Shown here piece after piece: positions 58,693 to 64,000 of a stretch of 64,000 nt of DNA; position 1 is the stretch's first letter; each line of letters opens with the position of its first letter. The stretch is from positions 186,001 to 250,000 of the forward strand of contig NZ_JBGGWE010000009.1 in assembly GCF_041321095.1 (NCBI RefSeq), read 5' to 3'. The translations under genes were made by a program, and so were the position numbers. The DNA is from Fibrella arboris (lineage in GTDB: Bacteria > Bacteroidota > Bacteroidia > Cytophagales > Spirosomataceae). The notes under the pieces are model-generated. The model was not told where the DNA came from, did not search any database, and saw nothing but the letters and a program-made list of their open reading frames with translations.

Positions 58693-61600
58693 ATGGATTG
58701 GTCTTTTACTCGCCGTTATCTGGCTGGGTGGATGACGATCTTGGTTAGCCTCGCCGCCATCAATCTGGCCAATGCGCAGGCAATCAACGTTACGTCGAAC
58801 ATATCCCCCGCCACAAATCTTTGCTCTAACTCGACCGTTTCGCTCACCTTTTCGACAACGGGCGTGTTCACAGCCGGCAATATTTTCTCGCTGCAACAGT
58901 CGGACGAAAATGGCCTTTTTTCTGCCAGTCCAGTGGTGGTAGCCAGTCTGGCATCTGCCCCAACCAGTGCGTCGACCTTAACCGTTTCGGGAAACCTGGG
59001 TACCGTTACATACGGCGCCAACTATCGTTTTCGGGTAGTATCGACCACCCCCGTCCGCACCAGTAACCAAACCCCTAGTGCGGTCATTATCGGTACCAAC
59101 ACACCCACGCCCGGCCAGTCGGGGTTGTATACGTTCTGCCCAAATTCGGGTTCACAGCCCATCACGGCTAGCGGTACTGGCGTGATTGAATGGTACAATG
59201 GCTCGGCCGCAGCCGCACCGGTCGTTGCTACAGGAGGCACCTACAACGTACCGACCACGAGCACGCCCGTCACCTACTACGTAACCCAGACAATCAATGG
59301 CTGTAAAAGCGCCAAAACAGCGGTGACGGTAACCACCTCGGCGCCTACCGGTGGACCATCGTTTACGCCACCGGCTGCTTTCTGTCCGGGTCAGGGGCCT
59401 GCCCAGCTGATAGCCTCGCCAACCAGTACGGGTGTTGCCTCCACCATTCAATGGGTCTCATCGAGTGGTACACAGACAGGTGCCAGCATCACCACCCCAC
59501 AAACAACGGGCACGTACACCTACACCATCAGCCAGTTTGATAGCCGCGGGTGCGCAGGCTCAAGCACAACAGTGGCTACGGTGACCGTCAATGCCGCGCC
59601 AACGACAGCGCCATCCACGAACCTCCCGTCTTCGGCTTACTGTTCAGATAACGTTCCGGGCCCTTTGAGCGCGAACCTCTCGGCCGGGGCCACCTCTGTA
59701 AAATGGTATAACCTGACCGACAATACCACGGCTACTACCTCAACTATTCCTGCCCCGTCCAGCACCAAACAGTATCAGATCAGTCAGTTCATCGGTAGTT
59801 GCGAAGGGCCAAAGAGCTCGGCCTTTACCGTAGCCGTTACGCAGAAGCCGGGCGATCCGGCGCTGAACGCCACGGGTAACGGGCCGTTCTGCCAAAACTC
59901 AGGGACCAACGCCACGCAAACCATCACGGCCACTGGCCTGAACCTCGAATGGTTCGCGTCGAATACGTCAACACCGGCAGTTTCTACGGGCAGCACTTTT
60001 GTTATCTCTACGGCAGGCGGCAACGTACCTGTCTATTTCCGACAGGTCGTCAACGGGTGCGCCAGTAATCGCATTTCAGCCACCATCACGATCAACCCAA
60101 CTCCCAGTTCGGCCCCTTCGTTCACGCCACCGGCTACCTATTGCGCCGACAATACACCCGGCACGCTGACAGCCACGGCAACCGGCGGGGCCACCTCGGT
60201 GAAGTGGTACAACCTGACCGACAACACCACGACTACCACCGCGTCTATTTCCGCGCCAACCAGCACTAAACAGTATCAGGTTAGTCAGCTCATCGGTAGT
60301 TGCGAAGGGCCAAAAAGCACGGCCTTTACCGTGACGGTCAATCCCAAGCCGGGCGATCCGGCGCTGAACGCCACGGGCAACGGGCCATTTTGCCAAAACT
60401 CAGGAACGGGTGCTACGCAGACGATTACCGCTACCGGCCAGAGTATTGAATGGTTCGCGTCGGCGTCGGCGCCAACAGCCACCACAACGGGCAGCACGTT
60501 TACCATTTCAACAGCGGGTGGCAACGTACCTGTTTATTTCCGTCAGGTCGTTAACGGGTGCCCTAGTAACCGCATCACAGCCACCGTTACGGTAAACAGC
60601 CTGCCTGGCCTGCCCACATCGGCTCTTTCCCGGACCTACTGCGCCGGCGAGTCACCTGCCCCCCTCTCGGCAACTGGTCAGAACCTGCTCTGGTATACCA
60701 CGGCCTCTGGTGGGACCGGCGTTTCACAGGCCCCTACGCCCAGCACGGCAGCATCCAACGTAGGTACGCCGCAGCAATTTTACGTATCGCAGACAGTCAA
60801 CAACTGCGAGGGCGGGCGGCAGTCGCTCTCCGTCACGGTGAAACGCAAGCCAGGTCTGCCCACCAATATCAGCAGCCCGGCCTTCTGCCAGAACTCGCCA
60901 GCGTCGAGTCTGTCGGCCCTGGCCGAGAGCGGTGCGTCGCTCATCTGGGTAAACAACGGGGTCGAAACAACGACGCCTCCGGCTGTTCCCAATACGGTAG
61001 CCCGTACCTACACGTATCAGGTGCTACAGATAGCCGACGGCTGCCGCAGCGACCAGGCTACCGTGTCGGTTACGGTAAAACAAACGCCCGGCCAGCCAAC
61101 GCTCACGGCCTATTCGCTTTGCTTTAACCGCGAGTCACGCCCGCTTCAGGCCTCGGGTTCAGACTTAAAATATTACGATAGTAATGACCTGCTGCTGGGG
61201 GCTACGGCTCCCTCGCCAAGCACCAGTCAGGTCACCACGGTGGTGTACAAAGTGTCGCAATCCATCGATGGCTGCGAAGGGCCAAAGGCTACCTACAGCG
61301 TCCCTGTGTATGCGATTCCGGCCAACCCTACCTTCACCCAGCCCCGCGACTATTGTGCGGAAGATGCCGCAACATCTATCGTGGCCTCGGGGCAGGGGTT
61401 GCTCTGGTATACCACGACCACGGGCGGATCGGGTACCGGGCAGGCCCCTACGCCCAGCACGGCGGCGGCTAACGTAGGCACACCCCAGCAGTTCTTCGTG
61501 ACACAGACCATTAACGGGTGCGAAAGCCTCCGGCAACAGATCAACGTCACCGTGAAGCGTAAGCCAGCTTTGCCGAGCACCACTACCAATGTGGAGTTTT

Positions 61601-63633
61601 GCCAGACATACAGCGCGCCAACGCTGACCGCCACCCCCGAAAATAACGCCTCGATCATCTGGGTAGTTGACGGCCGGGAAACCGCAACGGGCCCAACGCC
61701 GCAGAACGACGCCGTAAGGACGTACACGTATCAGGTATTGCAGGAGTTGAGTGGCTGTCGTAGTGATCGGGTGACCGTGACGGCGCGGGTAAAATCAACG
61801 CCGGGCCTGCCAGGCATTACGCCGTTTCAGCTTTGTCAGTTTGCGCCCGGTCGCGCCCTTCAGGCCAATGGGAGCGATCTGAAGTATTACGACGCCAATA
61901 ACAGTCCGCTCGGTTCGACGTCGCCCGTTATCAATACCGATGTAGCGCGTACCTTCTTATACCGGGTGTCGCAATCGACAGAGGGTTGTGAAGGGCCAAA
62001 GATTGACTACTCGGTGGTTGTTCAGCCCAAACCGGCCCCACCCGCCACACAGGCCGTTACGTATTGCCTCGAAAGCAGCAACAACCCCGATCAACCCAAG
62101 CAGACGGTGCAACCCCTATCGGCTCAGGGCCAAAACCTTCGCTGGTATTTTGTGGATGATAATGCCTTCCCGGAAGGATTCGTGCCCACACCGGCCGTTA
62201 CCAATACCTATGCCGTTGATTATCGGGTAACCCAGACTGTCAACAACTGCGTTAGCGATAAGGCCCTGTTGCGCGTGACAGTGCAGGCTAACCCTGCCCC
62301 GGTAGTATCGTCGTCGCTGGTGACGTACTGCCGTAACGATGTGGCCCGTCCGCTGGAAGCCACCGGTCCGGGGCTCCGCTGGTTTGACCCGAACGGTCAG
62401 TTGCTACCCGCCAGTGAGGTTAACCCAACTCCCCCCACGGCCAATGCCACCAAGGGCGGTGAAAAATACCAGGTCTACTCGGTTTCGAGCGGTGGTTGTG
62501 TTAGTCCACGCAGCACTATCCGGCTGGTGATTAATACCAACCCAACCCTGGGGTTACTTGGCTCTACAACCGTCAATTACGGCCAGTCGGCCTCCTTGAA
62601 GCTCCTGTTCACCAGCTCACCGCCCTACGCCTATACCCTCACCGATGGCACTTCGGGGATCGCCAACGATACCCTGTCATCGGTATCGGTGAAGCCTCTG
62701 CAAACCACCACGTACCGGGTAGCCAGCGTGTCGAATGTTTGCGGTAGTGGGCTGCCGGGTAACCCTGCCACGGCCACCGTTGCGGTTACTATTCCAACCA
62801 TCAGTACCCAGGCGCTCACCGCCGGAACGGTCTGCGCGGGCACCGGGTTTGCCGTTACCTTTACCACAACGGGTGTGTTCAACGCAGGTAATGCCTTCAA
62901 AGTACAGGTAGCCGATACAACGTCGAAGAACTACGTCGACGTATCAGAGGCGAGTGCAGGGCCTTCGCTCAATGCACTGCTCCCGGCCACCCTGAAAGGC
63001 GGGCCTTATTTTGTGCGGGTACTGGCCACCAACCCCGGCGCTGAAGTACCGGGGCTGCGTAGCCCTACGGTGCTAACGGTTCGCGGGCTACCGTCTGCCG
63101 TATTGACCGGTATGCAGGATGTCTACGAAGGTAGCCCGGCCAGCCTGAGCATTGCGCTGGGTGGCGACGGACCCTGGGCCGTCAGCTACAGCTATACTGT
63201 TGATGGCACCCAGCAGACAACCAGCACCTTCCAGACCAATGCCAACCCGCATATCTTATCGGTGGTGCCCCCCAAAACGGCGAGCTATTTCCTGACGGCG
63301 GTAAGCAACAACTGTAGCAGTGCCGGTCCCGTATCGGGTACTGCGCTGGTCACGGTGCTCCCACTGCTGGCCGTAGAGAATCCGCTGTTGAACACCGTAT
63401 CGCTTTATCCGGTGCCTACGCAGCACCTGCTCACAGTAGCGATCGACCTGCCATTGACCTCCCAGGCACCCGCCCAACTGACACTTCGTGACCTGACGGG
63501 TATGCCTGTCCTGAACCGGCAGACAGACACCCGGCAAACCGTACTTGACCTCAGTCAGCAGCCCGCCGGGCTATACTTGCTGAACGTTCAGGTAGGCGAG
63601 CACCGGACTGTCCGGAAAATAATGAAGCTCTAA
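58693..63633 (+). CDS. Giant secreted repeat protein with type IX sorting domain
   Basis: The 1646-residue protein has a signal peptide (WMTILVSLAAINLANAQ). It has about 15 Ig-like repeat modules of 75-100 residues, many with a ...W(Y/F)...  strand and a Cys-Gly/Cys-Ser loop (NGCKSAK, GSCEGPK, NGCASNR). Two recent internal duplications are visible (see findings). The C-terminal 80 residues (SLYPVPTQHLLTVAIDLP, LRDLTGMPV, GLYLLNVQVGEHRTVRKI) match the type A T9SS sorting domain, so the protein should be secreted across the outer membrane and attached to the surface. It is likely an adhesin or glycan-binding surface layer. Confidence 0.92.
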   Translation: MDWSFTRRYLAGWMTILVSLAAINLANAQAINVTSNISPATNLCSNSTVSLTFSTTGVFTAGNIFSLQQSDENGLFSASPVVVASLASAPTSASTLTVSGNLGTVTYGANYRFRVVSTTPVRTSNQTPSAVIIGTNTPTPGQSGLYTFCPNSGSQPITASGTGVIEWYNGSAAAAPVVATGGTYNVPTTSTPVTYYVTQTINGCKSAKTAVTVTTSAPTGGPSFTPPAAFCPGQGPAQLIASPTSTGVASTIQWVSSSGTQTGASITTPQTTGTYTYTISQFDSRGCAGSSTTVATVTVNAAPTTAPSTNLPSSAYCSDNVPGPLSANLSAGATSVKWYNLTDNTTATTSTIPAPSSTKQYQISQFIGSCEGPKSSAFTVAVTQKPGDPALNATGNGPFCQNSGTNATQTITATGLNLEWFASNTSTPAVSTGSTFVISTAGGNVPVYFRQVVNGCASNRISATITINPTPSSAPSFTPPATYCADNTPGTLTATATGGATSVKWYNLTDNTTTTTASISAPTSTKQYQVSQLIGSCEGPKSTAFTVTVNPKPGDPALNATGNGPFCQNSGTGATQTITATGQSIEWFASASAPTATTTGSTFTISTAGGNVPVYFRQVVNGCPSNRITATVTVNSLPGLPTSALSRTYCAGESPAPLSATGQNLLWYTTASGGTGVSQAPTPSTAASNVGTPQQFYVSQTVNNCEGGRQSLSVTVKRKPGLPTNISSPAFCQNSPASSLSALAESGASLIWVNNGVETTTPPAVPNTVARTYTYQVLQIADGCRSDQATVSVTVKQTPGQPTLTAYSLCFNRESRPLQASGSDLKYYDSNDLLLGATAPSPSTSQVTTVVYKVSQSIDGCEGPKATYSVPVYAIPANPTFTQPRDYCAEDAATSIVASGQGLLWYTTTTGGSGTGQAPTPSTAAANVGTPQQFFVTQTINGCESLRQQINVTVKRKPALPSTTTNVEFCQTYSAPTLTATPENNASIIWVVDGRETATGPTPQNDAVRTYTYQVLQELSGCRSDRVTVTARVKSTPGLPGITPFQLCQFAPGRALQANGSDLKYYDANNSPLGSTSPVINTDVARTFLYRVSQSTEGCEGPKIDYSVVVQPKPAPPATQAVTYCLESSNNPDQPKQTVQPLSAQGQNLRWYFVDDNAFPEGFVPTPAVTNTYAVDYRVTQTVNNCVSDKALLRVTVQANPAPVVSSSLVTYCRNDVARPLEATGPGLRWFDPNGQLLPASEVNPTPPTANATKGGEKYQVYSVSSGGCVSPRSTIRLVINTNPTLGLLGSTTVNYGQSASLKLLFTSSPPYAYTLTDGTSGIANDTLSSVSVKPLQTTTYRVASVSNVCGSGLPGNPATATVAVTIPTISTQALTAGTVCAGTGFAVTFTTTGVFNAGNAFKVQVADTTSKNYVDVSEASAGPSLNALLPATLKGGPYFVRVLATNPGAEVPGLRSPTVLTVRGLPSAVLTGMQDVYEGSPASLSIALGGDGPWAVSYSYTVDGTQQTTSTFQTNANPHILSVVPPKTASYFLTAVSNNCSSAGPVSGTALVTVLPLLAVENPLLNTVSLYPVPTQHLLTVAIDLPLTSQAPAQLTLRDLTGMPVLNRQTDTRQTVLDLSQQPAGLYLLNVQVGEHRTVRKIMKL

Positions 63634-63635
63634 TA

Positions 63636-63706
63636 CCAACGTACCTGAAACTAAAAAGGGCTGAACTCAATGCGAGTTCAGCCCTTTTTAGTTTCAGGTA
63701 CGTTGG
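63636..63706. terminator. Perfect bidirectional terminator after the giant repeat gene
   Basis: The 33-bp perfect arms (63636-63668 and 63674-63706) flank AATGC. They contain AAAAAGGG / CCCTTTTT for termination on both strands and end in CCAACGTACC / GGTACGTTGG, the over-used word. It sits between convergent genes. Confidence 0.93.
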
Positions 63707-63712
63707 TTGTGC

Positions 63713-64000
63713 CTAGTTGCGCTTTCTGACCACCGGAAATTGACTTATACGCAGCACTGTGCAGCCATACGGCACCAGCGTAATGGTTTCTTCATCAGGA
63801 GCCGACTCAACCCCGTAAATGAAACTGTACGGAATAGGGCCGGTCATGTCGTTGTAGAGTTTCCAGGAAGGTAATCGCCGGGCCTTTACCCTGATTTCGG
63901 AGGGTGCATTTTTCAGATTCCAGGGAAAGATAATGGGGTTCCCGTTTGTCAGATTCACCACCGCCTGGTCTAGCTGGGCTGCGGGCGTCTCTACCAGTGC
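63713..64000 (-). CDS. Glycoside hydrolase-like protein, C-terminal part (cut by window edge)
   Basis: The frame stays open to the window end and stops at 63713. The visible 95 residues (WNLKNAPSEIRVKARRLPSW, FIYGVESAPDEETITLVPYG, TVLRISQFPVV) resemble the C-terminal beta domain of GH127-type beta-L-arabinofuranosidases, with the ITL-P-YG-C-T-LR-ISxFP ending. The family is inferred from this short piece, so it is tentative. Confidence 0.6.
   Translation of the reverse strand, partial: ALVETPAAQLDQAVVNLTNGNPIIFPWNLKNAPSEIRVKARRLPSWKLYNDMTGPIPYSFIYGVESAPDEETITLVPYGCTVLRISQFPVVRKRN

Noticed and set aside
1..64000. tRNA or rRNA genes, transposase genes
   Set aside because: None was seen by eye; hairpin elements and repeats do not show cloverleaf or transposase features. 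A tRNAscan-SE and ISfinder run would be the check.

Overview
The window looks like a chromosome segment of a Cytophagales bacterium (Bacteroidota), probably close to Spirosoma or its relatives. The evidence is a type IX secretion sorting domain on a giant repeat protein, a run of orphan MacB/FtsX-type permeases, LytS/LytTR and NarL-type two-component pairs, SusC-like plug proteins, kdsA (a Gram-negative lipid A/LPS gene), and promoter-like TAnnTTTG / TTG boxes in front of several genes. The genus is inferred from gene content and style only.

Layout. 1-2.3 kb: TPR sensor kinase (cut by the window edge) and its LuxR-type regulator. 2.4-9.6 kb: PadR regulator with an internally deleted permease relic, a 14-copy short tandem array, two large ABC permeases, and an antitoxin/PIN toxin pair whose toxin is frameshifted. 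9.6-13.3 kb: ECF sigma factor, HEAT-repeat anti-sigma factor and two DUF4097 secreted proteins, interrupted and followed by copies of a 153-bp hairpin element. 13.6-28 kb: PadR plus permease, a LytTR/LytS pair split by an ExbD-like gene, a secreted protein of unknown function, a PA14-OmpA protein, two more permeases and a Uma2 nuclease. 28-31 kb: HxlR/DoxX divergon and a BlaI/BlaR1-type pair. 31-33.7 kb: ABC ATPase and HlyD adaptor, possibly the partners of the orphan permeases, separated by an inserted four-helix-bundle gene. 34-40.4 kb: a lone nuoH and two tandem MG2/plug proteins. 40.5-45.4 kb: a Rossmann oxidoreductase, an unrecognised 889-residue protein and a gene-poor decayed stretch. 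45.5-52.7 kb: housekeeping genes thrA, kdsA, acpP, rnc and recA, with a small toxin-antitoxin cassette inserted at the 3' end of thrA. 53-64 kb: membrane patatin, a two-gene osmolyte/ergothioneine-type importer whose binding domain appears circularly permuted, a 1646-residue secreted repeat protein, and the end of a probable glycosidase.

The main themes are (i) hairpins at every scale: a four-copy 153-167 bp element whose stem shows compensatory changes, locus-specific long palindromes, and terminators with long perfect arms; (ii) a strongly over-used word GGTACGT/ACGTACC, which also forms the feet of two terminators; (iii) decay of accessory modules, with two toxins and one permease broken while their small partner genes stay intact. 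No tRNA, rRNA, CRISPR array or transposase gene was found.
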